A DNA stretch of 64,000 bases from Camelus bactrianus (taxonomy: Eukaryota > Chordata > Mammalia > Artiodactyla > Camelidae): NCBI RefSeq assembly GCF_048773025.1, contig NC_133574.1:12851501-12915500 (forward strand), written 5' to 3'. Made by a program: the position numbers and the translations under genes. Positions 28,371 through 40,705 of this stretch are shown here, one piece after another. Numbering within the stretch: position 1 is the first letter of the stretch; every line of letters begins with the position of its first letter. The notes below the pieces were generated by a model. That model saw only the letters and a program-made list of their open reading frames with translations. It had not been told where the DNA came from and made no database searches.

Positions 28371-31300
28371 GCCAACACCGACAAGATCCGCAAACCAACT
28401 CAGCAGCCGTCGGCACTGGGCACCCTTCACTCCACCGCGTTCCAAGAGTGCAGCACGGTGCCACACGATCCGCCCAGCCCTTTGGGGCCTGCCTGCAGCC
28501 TGGGCCGCACATGGGGACACGGGGATACGACCCTGAAGCCGCAAGTCGCTGCCGCCGCTATCTCCAAGTAGAGGAAGCCAAGGGTCCTCCTGCCGAGAGG
28601 CTGCACAAAGAGCTTCCAGCACACGGGCAAACTACCGCCATCCCAAAAGCCAGCCACTCTGGGCGGGACGGCCATCCCCGCCACCTTCCCCAGCTCCATG
28701 CAAGCTTGCCCGGCACGGACCAGGAACACGGAGACGGGACGGAAGTGAAGAGCTCATTCTCCACACGAGCAAGCAGAGCCGCACCAGGGTCACCACTGTG
28801 CCTGCAGGGCTCTGCCTGCAGGACACTGCCAGGCCCTCTCTGCCCCTTCCTTACAAAGGGCCCTCCTCCACCCCGCAGGGGCTGCCCCTGGGCACAAAGA
28901 GCACTGGGGAGCTGGGCATCCCGGTGTCCTGCGGCAGAGCTGGCCAAGGGCTCCTGAGGGGACAAGGCTGTCCTCAGAAGGGACTCAGGCTCCGCTACAA
29001 TCATCCCTATCCTCAGGGACGTCTGGATTTTACGTTCGCTACGGACCACACCCTACCTGTGTGCTACGGGAGAGTGACGTGGGGAGTCTCAACCCCACAC
29101 CTGACACCAAATATACTGTACCAGCTCGTGTGCAAAACTCCACGGTGTGCCATGAGACCGACGAACAGCTCTGACAGCTTCCACGGCAGGCCCGACCCAG
29201 AGCAGGGTGTGGGACAAACACAACGTACGCACTCTGGTGTGCATCGGAATTCCCCCGCAGGGAAGGAGGCATTTTCACGGCGGGCTCTTTCCCTTCCAGC
29301 CTCTATTCCCTACTACAAACGCACCATCTCCGAGAGCCAGGCTTTTCTGCCCAGATTACAACTGGAGGCAGTGGCCAAGACACACTTACCTCCCGAGAAA
29401 GGACAGTGACAGTCTGTGAAGTTTACCACACCCAGGAAGACTCAAAGTTGCACAAAGCACACCGTACAAAGTTGGAGGGAGGGCTTTGCCCCTTTTCCAG
29501 TTACCAGGATCTGAATGGACATTCTAAACAGGAGAATCACCTGGCCTGAGCCGGGAAACCAGTCAAAAGAACGACGACACAGAAATCCGTCTCAGTGACC
29601 CAGGAGCAACTCCAAGTGCAGGAGGTCAGGAAGGAGTCAACCGAGCCAGGAGAAGTCAGTGTGGAGCGAGGGCTCACCCTCCTCACGCTGTTTCGAGAAA
29701 CCCACAGTCAAAGTCTGCGGGCCCCGTCTAATAAGCACTCCCTCATGGCTCCTTCAGGCACCAGCCAAGACGACGGGCTCCCGGGAGAAGCAACCCTCTG
29801 GCTCCTGGGCAAGAGTTTTGAGTCTGAAAAAGGCAGCGACACGACACGCCAGACCCGTCACAAGACACACAGTCTGCAGACGAGTCCAGGAAAGGCTGAC
29901 GGGAGAACGGGAAGATCACCGTTCCCAGGACGAGGCCCAACAGAGCATGACCACCCCACTAAACCTGCCTCCGGGGCCGCCGCATGTGGGCGGGCGCTGC
30001 CGGGCCACTCCGGAGCCGCGCCAGGTCCCGCGTCGGCTAAAAACCACAGAAAAGGATGGAGGATTATGCTTTCATGCGAAGACACTGCTGAAGCGAAACC
30101 AAACCTTTGCGCCTTCTTTCCTTCCTTCCTTCCCCGTATCACACTCGTTTCTTGGAGGAACTTGATACTGACCCCAGGAACTCCTGCATGCTAAGCCCGC
30201 ATTCTCTCTACTGCTGAGCCTCGTATACACTTCCCCCCAGAGCACACTACTTTCTAGGCACAGAGAACATGATAGCCTGCCACGTTCACTAACTTACCCA
30301 GTGTATAATAAGTTCTGTGTGCTCCAACAACAGAGGTCAGTGTTTTATGATTCGACAGCTCCTGCGGAGCCACTTCTACAATCCCAGTAGCATACTCCGG
30401 TTTTGTAATTTCGGGCTTAGTCGCCCCTTCCTAGGAACACAAAACAAGATAATTCAGGAACCGAGCTTCAGATCATGTGCATACGCTTAGTCAGTCAGGT
30501 AGACAACAGTTATTTACCGAAGCTATCAGAACATAAGCCCTATCCTGGGAGAAGCTGGCGGTACAAGTAAAAGGCAGATTCTCCTCTCTGTTCTGCCAGA
30601 GGCACAGGATCCATGAAAACAAATGAGCACAGGAAAGTTTCAACAGCTCTACAAGTGAGGTGAACGGGTAAAGTAACGCCACAAAAGACAGGAGTGTCCG
30701 CTGCACGTGGATAGCTCAGGGAATGCTGGGAAGACCGCACTGTTTCATAAAAGAGAGATCTAGCGCAGACGGGGGATGTGGAGGGTCTTTGGGGAAGGGC
30801 AGCCTGAGTAAAAGGAGCAGGTGGGAAACAGCGTAAGGCATTAAGGAAACTAGACCACTGTTACTGGCGGTGGAAGGGGAAGACAAATCATGCTGCCTTG
30901 AAAATGAAACATCACATAATTAATTTCAAGTGAGGACGGCTAAAACAAGAACCAACCCCAAGATACACCTAACTTTCCCAGGGATGAATTTCTTTTCAAT
31001 ATCCTCTAATAAACTGTAAGGGAACGACCCTGAAATAAAGAATGCTCACACAGACACTGGTTTCACAACGTGAGTCTGGAAAATGAACACAAGTGCATTA
31101 TCCAGTCCTACGGCATTAAGCACAGATTCACATCCTAAACTGCAAGTTAAAAGCATAAGTAAAAATTTCTCATCATCAAATGCAAACGTGAAAATGCACA
31201 CTGAAACCAACCCCCGGTTTATGTCTCAGAATCCACTGGTACTTATATAGTAACACAAGGGCATTAACAACAATAGACTGTACCTCATCAGAGGAAGATT

Positions 31301-32481
31301 CTCTTCCTCTCTCTTCTGTAAAGTGGCGCACTGTCACACCATCTGTAAAATGTTGTTACAGGTACATTAATGAAAATATACACGAATGTATATTAAAACC
31401 ATCATGTGCGTCTATCTCCGTTCGTGGATGTGTCAAAACAAAAGTGGCAGAAAAGACTTTCAAAGAGTTAGAGCATTTTCTGAAAAAAATGCTTAAGTCA
31501 CGGTTGGGATATATTTCAAACCAGGTAGTAAGAGGAAAACACTTAAAAAGAATGGATATGGAACTTGGGTTTGCGCACTATGTATTTCTAACATTTGAAG
31601 TTTGCTCTTGTTTTAGTTTTTTCTTTTCTTCTGTTTTTAATTGGAGGTACCGGGAATGAGCACACAGAATTCGGGATGCTAAGCAAGCATTCTATTTACC
31701 ACTAACCTATGTCGTTCCCCGAGTCAACTAGCTTATCGGCATAGATAAAATAAAATACAAAACACTCTTTCACGGTTCACTGCCTTACAGAACATGTTAG
31801 TTTGCTGAAGCGCAAAAGAACTTTGAGGCCTTCTTCCCCGTATCACACTAAGTCTCACATTAGACCGAGTGGGACACAGGTCTCAGGACCCTTGACTGAA
31901 GAGACCACAGGCCCCGGTTTCGGGTGTTTCTTCAATAACCGATCACCGGCTGTGGAAAGTCAGGGCTCCAATCGCTGCAGACAGTGACAGGGGAGGTCTT
32001 GTCCTCCAGGGAACCCGGAACGTGGTGTATGTTGAAGGCCCGTGTGCAGAACCGACACGTCTGCCCTCCGTCAGAGGACCCTCTTTCCCTCTACAACAGA
32101 CACCTCCATACCCAGGGCAGGACGGGAAAGGCGAGGTCCATCAAGTGCTTCTGCTAAGGGACCAGAGGTACACGGCCGTGAGCCCAGTCACGGCCGCCCG
32201 TGCACGGGGAAGCCCCGGAGAGCGACCTGATCTTCTTCTGCAGTGACTCCAGGAAAAAACAGAGGACTATGCTTTCCTTATACCGAGCCGAACAGCTAGG
32301 GGTGGGGGGCGAGATTGCACAGGGCACCAAGGGGGACCAGGTGCAGGTGCCAAGCTGGGTGACGACGGGCCGCACACGAGGCAGGTCACGCAGGCTATTC
32401 CTCGGAAAGTATGTTGCCCTCTGGCCCACTGGGTGACCTGCAGGACAGAATGGTGGGCTGGGTTGGATGACAGACAAAAGC
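28371..32481 (-). repeat. Array unit U8
   Basis: Segments: d 29965-30036 is two bases shorter at its 3' side with a weak GTTTAG donor; c 30298-30430, b 31284-31342 and a 32284-32437 are open. SINE B 30153-30238, SINE A 31643-31720. The region around segment a matches the same region of U6 (about 23.8-24.2 kb) at 8,222 bp spacing. Confidence 0.95.
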
Positions 32482-35400
32482 GCCATCACCGACAAGAGAC
32501 GAAACCTAACGCAGCAGCCGTCGGCACCGGGCACCCTCCCCTCCACCGGGTGCCCAGAGAGCAGCACGGTGCCACACGTTCCACCCAGCAATCTGGGGCC
32601 TGACTGAAGCCTGGGTCGCACAGGAGTCATGGGGATACGACCCTGAAGCCGCACGTCGCCGCCTCCGCTGTCTCCAAGTGGAGGAAGCCAAGGGTCATCT
32701 TGCCCGAAGGCTTCACACAGAGCTTTCAGCGCACGGGCAAACTAACGCCTTCCCAAAAGCCAGCCGCTCTGGGCGTGACGGCCCTCCACGCCACCTTCCC
32801 CAGCTCCACGCAAGATTGCCCGGCGCGGACCAAGAACACGGAGACGGGACGGACGTTAAGAGCTCATACTCCACACGAGCAAGCACAGCCGCACCAGGGT
32901 CACCGCTCTGCCTGCAGGGCTCTGCCTGCAGGACCCTGCCAGGCCCTCTCTGCCCCCTCCTTACAAAGGGCCCTCTTCCACACTGCAGGGGTACCACTGG
33001 GCACAAAGAGCGCTGGGGAGCTGGGCATCCCGGTGTCCTGTGGCGGAGCTGGCCAAGGGCTCCTGAGGGGCAAGGCTGTCCACAGAAGGGACTCAGGCTC
33101 CGCTACAATCATCCCTATCCTCAGGGACGTCTGGATTTTACGTTCGCTACGGAACGCACCCTACTTGCGTGCTACGGGAGAGTGACGTGGGGAGTCTCAA
33201 CCCCACACCTGACACCAAAGGGACTGTACCATCTCGTGCGCAAAACCCCACGGTGTGCCAAGAGACCGACGAGCAGCTCTGACAGCTTCCAGGGCAGGCC
33301 CGACCCAGAGCAGGATGGGGGACAAACACAACGTACGCACTCTGCTGCGCATCGGAATTCCCCCGCAGAGAAGGAGGCATTTTCACGGCGGGCTCTTTCC
33401 CTTCCAGCCTCTATTCCCTACTACAAACGCAACATCTCGGAGAGCCAGGCTTTTCTGCCCAGATTACAACTGGAGGCAGCGGCCAAGACACACTTAACTC
33501 CCGAGAAAAGACAGTGACGGGCTGTGACGTTTACCACACCCAGGAAGACTCAAAGTTGCACAAAGCACGCTGTACAAAGCTGGAGGGAGGGCTTTGCCCC
33601 TTTTCCAGTTACCAGGATCTGAATGGACATTCTAAACAGGAGAATCACCTGGCCTGAGCCGGGAAACCAGTCAAAAGAACGACGACACAGAAATCCGTCT
33701 CAGTGACCCAGGAGCAACCCCAGGTGCAGGAGGTCAGGAAGGAGTCAGCCAAGCCAGGAGAAGTCAGTGTGGAGTGAGGGCTCACCCTCCTCATGCTGTT
33801 TCGAGAAACCCACAGTCAAAGTCTGCGGGCCCCGGCTAATAAGCACTCCCTCATGGCTCCTGCAGTCACCAGCCAAGGCGAAGGGCTCCCGGGAGAAGCA
33901 GCCCTCTGGCTCCTGGGCAAGAGTTTTGAGTCTGAAAAAGGCAGCGACACGACACGCCAGAACCGTCACAGGACACACCGTCTGCAGACAAGTCCAGGAA
34001 CGGCTGCCGGGAAAACGGGAAGATCACCGTTCCCAGGACGAGGCCCAACAGAGCATGACCACCCCAATTAACTGGGCCTCCGGGGCCGCCGCAAGTGGGC
34101 GGGCGCTGCCGGGCCACACCGGAGCCGCTCCAGGTCCCGCGTCGGCTAAAAACCACAGAAAAGGATGGAGGAATATGCTTTCGTGCGAAGACACTGCTGA
34201 GGCGAAACCAAACCTTTGCGCCTTCTTTCCTTCCTTCCTTCCCCGTATCACACTCGTTTCTTGGAGGAACTGGATACTGTCCACAGGAACTCCTGCATGC
34301 TAAGCCCGCATTCTCTCTACTGCTGAGCTACATATACACTTCCCCCCAGAGCACACTACTTTCTAGGCACAGAGAACAAGAAAAACCTGCCACGTTCACT
34401 ACCTTACCTACTGTATAATAAGTTCCGTGTGCTCCAACAACAGAGGTCAGTGTTTTATGATTCGTCAGCTACTGCGGAGCCACTTCTACAGTCCCAGTAG
34501 CATACTCCGGTTTTGTAATTTCGGGCTTAGTCGCCCCTTGCTAGGAACACAAAACAAGATAAATCAGGAACCGAGCTTCAGATCATGTGCATACGCTTAG
34601 TCAGTCAGGTAGACAACAGTTATATACCGAAGCTATCAGAACATAAGCCCTATCCTGGGAGAAGCTGGCGGTACAAGTAATAGGCTGATTCTCCTCTCTG
34701 TTCTGCCAGAGGCTCAGGATCCATGAAAACAAATGAGCACAGAAAAGTTTCAACAGCTCTACAACTGAGGTGAACGGGTAAAGTAACGCCACAAAGGACA
34801 AGAGAGTCCGCTGCACGTGGATAGCTCAGGGAATGCTGGGAAGACCGCACTGTTTCATAAAAGAGAGATCTAGCGCAGACGGGGGATGTGGAGGGTCTTT
34901 GGGGAAGGGCAGCCTGAGTAAAAGGAGCAGGTGGGAAACAGCGTAAGGCATTAAGGAAACTAGACCACTGTTACTGGCGGTGGAAGGGGAAGACAAATCA
35001 TGCTTCCTTGAAAATGAAACATCACATAATTAATTTCAAGTGAGGACGGCTAAAACAAGAACCAACCCCAAGATACACCTAACTTTCCCAGGGATGAATT
35101 TCTTTTCAATATCCTCTAATAAACTGAAAGTGAAAGACCCTAAAAAAAAGAATGCCCACACAGACACTGGTTTCAATAGGTGAGTCTGGAAAGTGAACAC
35201 AAGTGCATTATCCAGTCCTACGGCATTAGGCACAGAATCACATCCTAAACTGTAAGTTAAAAGCATAAGTCAAAAATTCTCATCAGCAGATGCAAACGTG
35301 AAAATGCACACTCACACCAACCCCCGTGTTATGTCACAGAATCCCCAGGTACTTATATAGACACACAAGGACATTAACAACAAGTGACTGTACCTCATCC

Positions 35401-36590
35401 CAGGAAGTTTCTCTTCCTCTCTCTTCTGTAAACTGGCGCACTGACACACCATCTGTAAAATGTAGTTACAGGTATATTAATGAGAATATTCACGAATGTA
35501 TATTAAAACCACCATGTGCGTCTATCTCCGTTCGTGGATATGTCAAAACAAAAGTGGCAGAAAAGACTTTCAAAGAGTTAGAGCATTTTCTGAAAAAAAT
35601 GCTTAAGTCACGGTTGGGATATATTTCAAACCAAGTAGTAATAGGAAAACACGTAAAAAGAATGGATATGTAAGTTGGGTTTGCGCACTATGTATTTCTA
35701 ACATTTGAAGTTTGCTCTTGTTTTGGTTTTTCCTTTTCTTCTGTTTTTAAATGGAGGTACCGGGAATGAGCACACAGAATTCAGGATGCTAAGCAAGCAT
35801 TCTATTTACCACTAACCTATGTCCTTCCCCGAGTCAACTAGCTTCTCGGCATAGATAAAATAAACTACAAAACACTCTTTCACGTTTCACTGCCTTACAA
35901 AACATGTTAGTTTGCTGAAGCGCAAAAGACCTTTGAGGCCTTCTTCCCCGTATCACACTAAGTCTCATATAAGACCGAGTGGGAGACAGGTCTCAGGACC
36001 CTTGACTGAAGAGACCACAGGCCCCGGGTTCGGGTTTTACTTCCATAACCGATCATCGGCTCTTCTAAGGTCAGGGCTCCACTAGCTGCAGACTGTGACA
36101 GGGGCGGGCATGTCCTCCAGGGAGCCCGGAACGTGGTGTCTGTTGAAGGCCCGTGTGCAGAACCGACACGTCTGCCCTCCGTCAGAGGACCCTCTTTCCC
36201 TGTACAACAGACACCTCCCTCCCCAGGGCAGGACGGGGAAGACGCGGTCCATCAAGTGCGTCTGCTAAGGGACCAGAGGGACACAGCCGTGAGCCCAGTC
36301 ACGGCCGCCTGTGCTCGGGGATGCCCCGGAGAGCTATCTGCCCTTTTTTTGCAGTGACTCCAGGAAGAAACAGAGGAGTATGCTTTCCTCTTACTGAGCG
36401 GAGCAGCTGGCGGTGGGGGGCGAGGTTGCACAGGGCACCAAGGGGGACCAGGTGCAGGTGCCCAGCTGGGCGACGACCGGCCACACCCGTGGCAGGGCAC
36501 TCAGGCTGGTCCTCGAAAGTTGGGGCCCTCCGGCCCACGGGGTGACCTGCAGGACAGAAGGGAGGGCTGGGTTGGATGACAGAGAAAAGC
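32482..36590 (-). repeat. Array unit U9
   Basis: Segments: d 34072-34145 has a degraded donor, c 34408-34540 has an in-frame TAG, b 35394-35452 is open, a 36395-36546 is two bases short. SINE B 34262-34347, SINE A 35753-35830. From about 34.74 to 36.36 kb it is almost identical to U10. Confidence 0.95.
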
Positions 36591-38184
36591 GCCAACACCG
36601 ACAAGATCCGAAACCCAATGCAGCAGCCGTCGGCACCGGGCACCCTCCCCTCCACCGGGTGCCCAGAGAGCAGCACGGTGCCACACGCTCCGCCAAGCAC
36701 TCTGGGGCCTGCCTGCAGCCTGGGCCGCACAGGTGGACACGGGGATACGACCCTGAAGCCGCAAGTCGCCACCACTGCTATCTCCAAGTGGAGGAAGCCA
36801 AGGGTCCTACTGCCCGAGAGGCTGCACACAGAGCTTCCAGCACACGGGCAAACTAGCGCCATCCCAACAGCCAGCCGCTCTGGGTGGGACGGCCCTCCCC
36901 GCCACCTTCCACAACTCAACGCAAGCTTGCCCGGTGCAGACAAGGAACACGGAGACGGGACGAACATGAAGAGCTCATTCTCCACACGAGCAAGCAGAGC
37001 CGCACCAGGGTCACCGCTCTGACTGCAGGGCTCTGCCTGCAGGACCCTGCCAGGCCCTCTCTGCCCCCTCCTTACAAAGGGCCCTCCTCCGCACCGCAGG
37101 GGCTGCACCTGGGCACAAAAATCCCTGGGGAGCTGGGCATCCCGGTGTCCTGCGGCGGATTCTGCCAAGGGCTCCTGAGGGGACAAGGCTGTCCTCAGAA
37201 GGGACTCAGCCTCCGCTACAATCATCCCTATCCTCAGGGACGTCTGGATTTTACGTTCGCTACAGAACACACCCTAACTGCTTGCTAAGGGAGAGTGACG
37301 TGGGGAGTCTCAACCCCACACCTGACACCAAAGGGACTGTACCATCTCGTGTGCAAAACCCCACGGTGTGCCATGAGACCGACGAGCAGCTATGACAGCT
37401 TCCAGGGCAGGCCCGACCCGGCGCAGGGTGGGGGACAAACACAACGTATGCACTCTGGTGCGCATCGGAATTCCCCCGCAGGGAAGGAGGCATTTTCCCG
37501 GCGGGCTCTTTCCCTTCCAGCCTCTATTCCCTACTACAGACGCACCATCTCCGAGAGCCAGGCTTTTCTGCCCAGAGTACAACTGGAGGCAGCGGCCAAG
37601 ACACACTTACCTCCCGAGAAAAGACAGTGACGGGCTGTGACGTTTACCACACCCAGGAAGACACAAAGTTCCACAAAGCACACTGTACAAAGCTGGAGGG
37701 AGGGCTTTGCCCCTTTTCCAGTTACCAGGATCTGAATGGGCATTCTAAACAGGAGAATCACCTGGTCTGAGCCGGGAAGCTAGTCAAAAGAACGACGACA
37801 CAGAAATCCGTCTCAGTGACCCAGGAGCAACCCCAGGTGCAGGAGGTCAGGAAGGAGTCAGCCGAGCCAGGAGAAGTCATTGAGGGGCGAGGGCTCACCC
37901 TCCTCATGCTGTTTCGAAAAACCCACAGTCAAAGTCTGCGGGCCCCGGCTAATAAGCACTCCCTTATGGCTCCTGCAGGCACCAGCCAAGGCAAAGGGCT
38001 CCCGGGAGATGCAGCCCTCTGGCTCCTGGGCAAGAGTTTTGAGTCTGAAAAAGGCAGCGACACGCCACGCCAGACCCATCATAGGACACACAGTCTGCAG
38101 ACGAGTCCAGGAAATGCTGCCGGGAGAACGGGAAGAGCACCTTTCCCAGGACGAGGCCCAACAGAGCATGACAACCCCACTTAC

Positions 38185-38258
38185 CTCGGCCTCCGGGGCC
38201 GCCGCAGGTGGGCGGGCACTGCCGGGACTCACCGGAGCTGCGCCAGGTCCCGCGTCGG
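38185..38258 (-). CDS. Candidate exon d of U10: proline/alanine-rich
   Basis: A 74-nt segment after a TTTTTAG acceptor and before GAG|GTAAGTG. In the frame required by segment c it reads DAGPGAAPVSPGSARPPAAA and ends in phase 0. Segment a of the next unit also starts in phase 0, so the cassette a-b-c-d can repeat without a frame change. CpG density is high here. Confidence 0.4.
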
Positions 38259-38520
38259 CTAAAAACCACAGAAATGGATGGAGGATTATGCTTTCCTGCG
38301 AAGCCACTCCTGAAGCGAAACAAAAGCTTTGCGCCTTCCTTCCTTCCTTCCTTCCCCATATCACACTCGTTTCTAGGAGGAACTGGATACTGACCCCAGG
38401 AACTCCTGCATGATAAGCCCGCATTCTCTCCACTGCTGAGCTACATATACCCTTCCCCCCAGAGCCCACTAATTACTAGGCACAGAGAACAAGAAATGCC
38501 AGCCACGTTCACTAACTTAC

Positions 38521-38653
38521 CCAGTGTATAATAAGCTCTGTGTGCTCCACCAACAGAGGTCAGTGTTTTATGATCCGTCAGCTCCTGCGGAGCCACTTCT
38601 ACAGTCCCAGTAGCATACTCCGGTTTTGTAATTTCGGGCTTAGTCGCCCCTTC
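38521..38653 (-). CDS. Candidate exon c of U10
   Basis: A 133-nt segment between an acceptor TGTTCCTAG and a donor GTAAGTTAG. Frame 0, as required after segment b, reads EGATKPEITKPEYATGTVEV and continues open to AYYTLG. It leaves one base that completes a codon with segment d. The family link for this piece is weaker than for b: its place matches the acidic linker of MIA2 before the last proline block, but the residues are only loosely alike. U7 and U9 carry a TAG, U12 a TAA, and U2, U3 and U5 have lost the acceptor. Confidence 0.4.
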
Positions 38654-39506
38654 CTAGGAACACAAAACAAGATAAATCAGGAACCGAGCTTCAGATCATA
38701 TGCATACGCTTAGTCAGTCAGGTAGACAAGAGTTATTTTCCGAAGCTATCAGAACATAAGCCCTATCCTGGGAGAAGCTGGCGGTACAAGTAAAAGGCAG
38801 ATTCTCCTCTCTGTTCTGCCAGAGGCTCAGGATCCATGAAAACAAATGAGCACAGAAAAGTTTCAACAGCTCTACAACTGAGGTGAACGGGTAAAGTAAC
38901 GCCACAAAGGACAAGAGAGTCCGCTGCACGTGGATAGCTCAGGGAATGCTGGGAAGACCGCACTGTTTCATAAAAGAGAGATCTAGCGCAGACGGGGGAT
39001 GTGGAGGGTCTTTGGGGAAGGGCAGCCTGAGTAAAAGGAGCAGGTGGGAAACAGCGTAAGGCATTAAGGAAACTAGACCACTGTTACTGGCGGTGGAAGG
39101 GGAAGACAAATCATGCTTCCTTGAAAATGAAACATCACATAATTAATTTCAAGTGAGGACGGCTAAAACAAGAACCAACCCCAAGATACACCTAACTTTC
39201 CCAGGGATGAATTTCTTTTCAATATCCTCTAATAAACTGAAAGTGAAAGACCCTAAAAAAAAGAATGCCCACACAGACACTGGTTTCAATAGGTGAGTCT
39301 GGAAAGTGAACACAAGTGCATTATCCAGTCCTACGGCATTAGGCACAGAATCACATCCTAAACTGTAAGTTAAAAGCATAAGTCAAAAATTCTCATCAGC
39401 AGATGCAAACGTGAAAATGCACACTCACACCAACCCCCGTGTTATGTCACAGAATCCCCAGGTACTTATATAGACACACAAGGACATTAACAACAAGTGA
39501 CTGTAC

Positions 39507-39565
39507 CTCATCCCAGGAAGTTTCTCTTCCTCTCTCTTCTGTAAACTGGCGCACTGACACACCAT
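39507..39565 (-). CDS. Candidate exon b of U10: ERG-rich, MIA2-like
   Basis: A 59-nt segment preceded by TTTTACAG and followed by GTACAG. Translation in the frame set by segment a is GVSVRQFTEERGRETSWDE; other units read ...RGRESSCDE. As I recall it, human MIA2 has PLDHQITNERGESSCD directly after a proline/glycine-rich stretch, so both the motif and its position after segment a match. This segment is open with both splice sites in all twelve units, unlike a, c and d. Confidence 0.45.
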
Positions 39566-40507
39566 CTGTAAAATGTAGTTACAGGTATATTAATGAGAAT
39601 ATTCACGAATGTATATTAAAACCACCATGTGCGTCTATCTCCGTTCGTGGATATGTCAAAACAAAAGTGGCAGAAAAGACTTTCAAAGAGTTAGAGCATT
39701 TTCTGAAAAAAATGCTTAAGTCACGGTTGGGATATATTTCAAACCAAGTAGTAATAGGAAAACACGTAAAAAGAATGGATATGGAAGTTGGGTTTGCGCA
39801 CTATGTATTTCTAACATTTGAAGTTTGCTCTTGTTTTTGTTTTTTCTTTTCTTCTGTTTTTAAATGGAGGTACCGGGAATGAGCACACAGAATTCAGGAT
39901 GCTAAGCAAGCATTCTATTTACCACTAACCTATGTCCTTCCCCGAGTCAACTAGCTTCTCGGCATAGATAAAATAAACTACAAAACACTCTTTCACGTTT
40001 CACTGCCTTACAAAACATGTTAGTTTGCTGAAGCGCAAAAGACCTTTGAGGCCTTCTTCCCCGTATCACACTAAGTCTCACATTAGACCGAGTGGGAGAC
40101 AGGTCTCAGGACCCTTGACTGAAGAGACCACAGGCCCCGGGTTCGGGTTTTACTTCCATAACCGATCATCGGCTCTTCTAAGGTCAGGGCTCCACTCGCT
40201 GCAGACTGTGACAGGGGCGGGCATGTCCTCCAGGGAGCCCAGAACGTGGTGTCTGTTGAAGGCCCGTGTGCAGAACCGACACGTCTGCCCTCCGTCAGAG
40301 GACCCTCTTTCCCTGTACAACAGACACCTCCCTCCCCAGGGCAGGACGGGGAAGTCGCGGTCCGTCAAGTGCGTCTGCTAAGGGACCAGAGGGACACGGC
40401 CGTGAGCCCAGTCACGGCCGCCCGTGCTCGGGGATGCCCCGGAGAGCTATCTGCCCTTTTTTTGCAGTGACTCCAGGAAGAAACAGAGGAGTATGCTTTC
40501 CTCTTAC

Positions 40508-40661
40508 TGAGCGGAGCAGCTGGCGGTGGGGGGCGAGTTTGCACAGGGCACCAAGGGGGACCTGGTGCAGGTGCCAAGCTATGCGACGAACGGCCGCACC
40601 CCGGGCAGGCCACGCAGGCTGGTCCTCGGAAAGGTTGGGGCCCTCCGGCCCACGGGGTGTC
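40508..40661 (-). CDS. Candidate exon a of U10: proline-rich, MIA2-tail-like
   Basis: On the minus strand a pyrimidine-rich tract ends in CTGCAG at the acceptor, and the segment ends at a GTAAGAG donor. It is 154 nt long and open in the frame beginning DTPWAGGPQPFRG and ending in a run of prolines (RPPPPAAPL). The last single base plus two bases of segment b form the joining codon. The equivalent in U12 (48728-48881) starts VTPW. The composition is what is seen in the cytosolic tails of TANGO1 and cTAGE5, which bind Sec23. Five of twelve copies (U6, U7, U8, U10, U12) are open; the rest have small indels or a stop. Expression is not shown; this is an inference from splice sites, phase and composition. 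Confidence 0.45.
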
Positions 40662-40705
40662 CTGCAGGACAGAAGGGAGGGCTGGGTTGGATGACAGACA
40701 AAAGC

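Larger units (their letters stand above)
36591..40705 (-). repeat. Array unit U10 (only unit with all four exon-like segments intact)
   Basis: All four segments are open, of standard length and bounded by AG and GT: a 40508-40661, b 39507-39565, c 38521-38653, d 38185-38258. SINE B 38375-38461, SINE A 39866-39943. Its left neighbour U9 contains a 323-codon minus-strand open frame (36299-37270) that crosses the U9/U10 boundary; see the rejected list. Confidence 0.95.

Noticed and set aside
32678-33517. 279-codon plus-strand open frame
   Set aside because: Plus-strand frames of this kind occur at many places in the GC-rich half and are not kept between units; several overlap in different frames.
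36299-37270. 323-codon minus-strand open frame, with shorter versions in other units (for example 44614-45450 and 40579-41283)
   Set aside because: It lies in GC-rich sequence where stops are rare, changes frame relative to segment a between copies, is broken in most units and resembles no family. Kept only as a curiosity.
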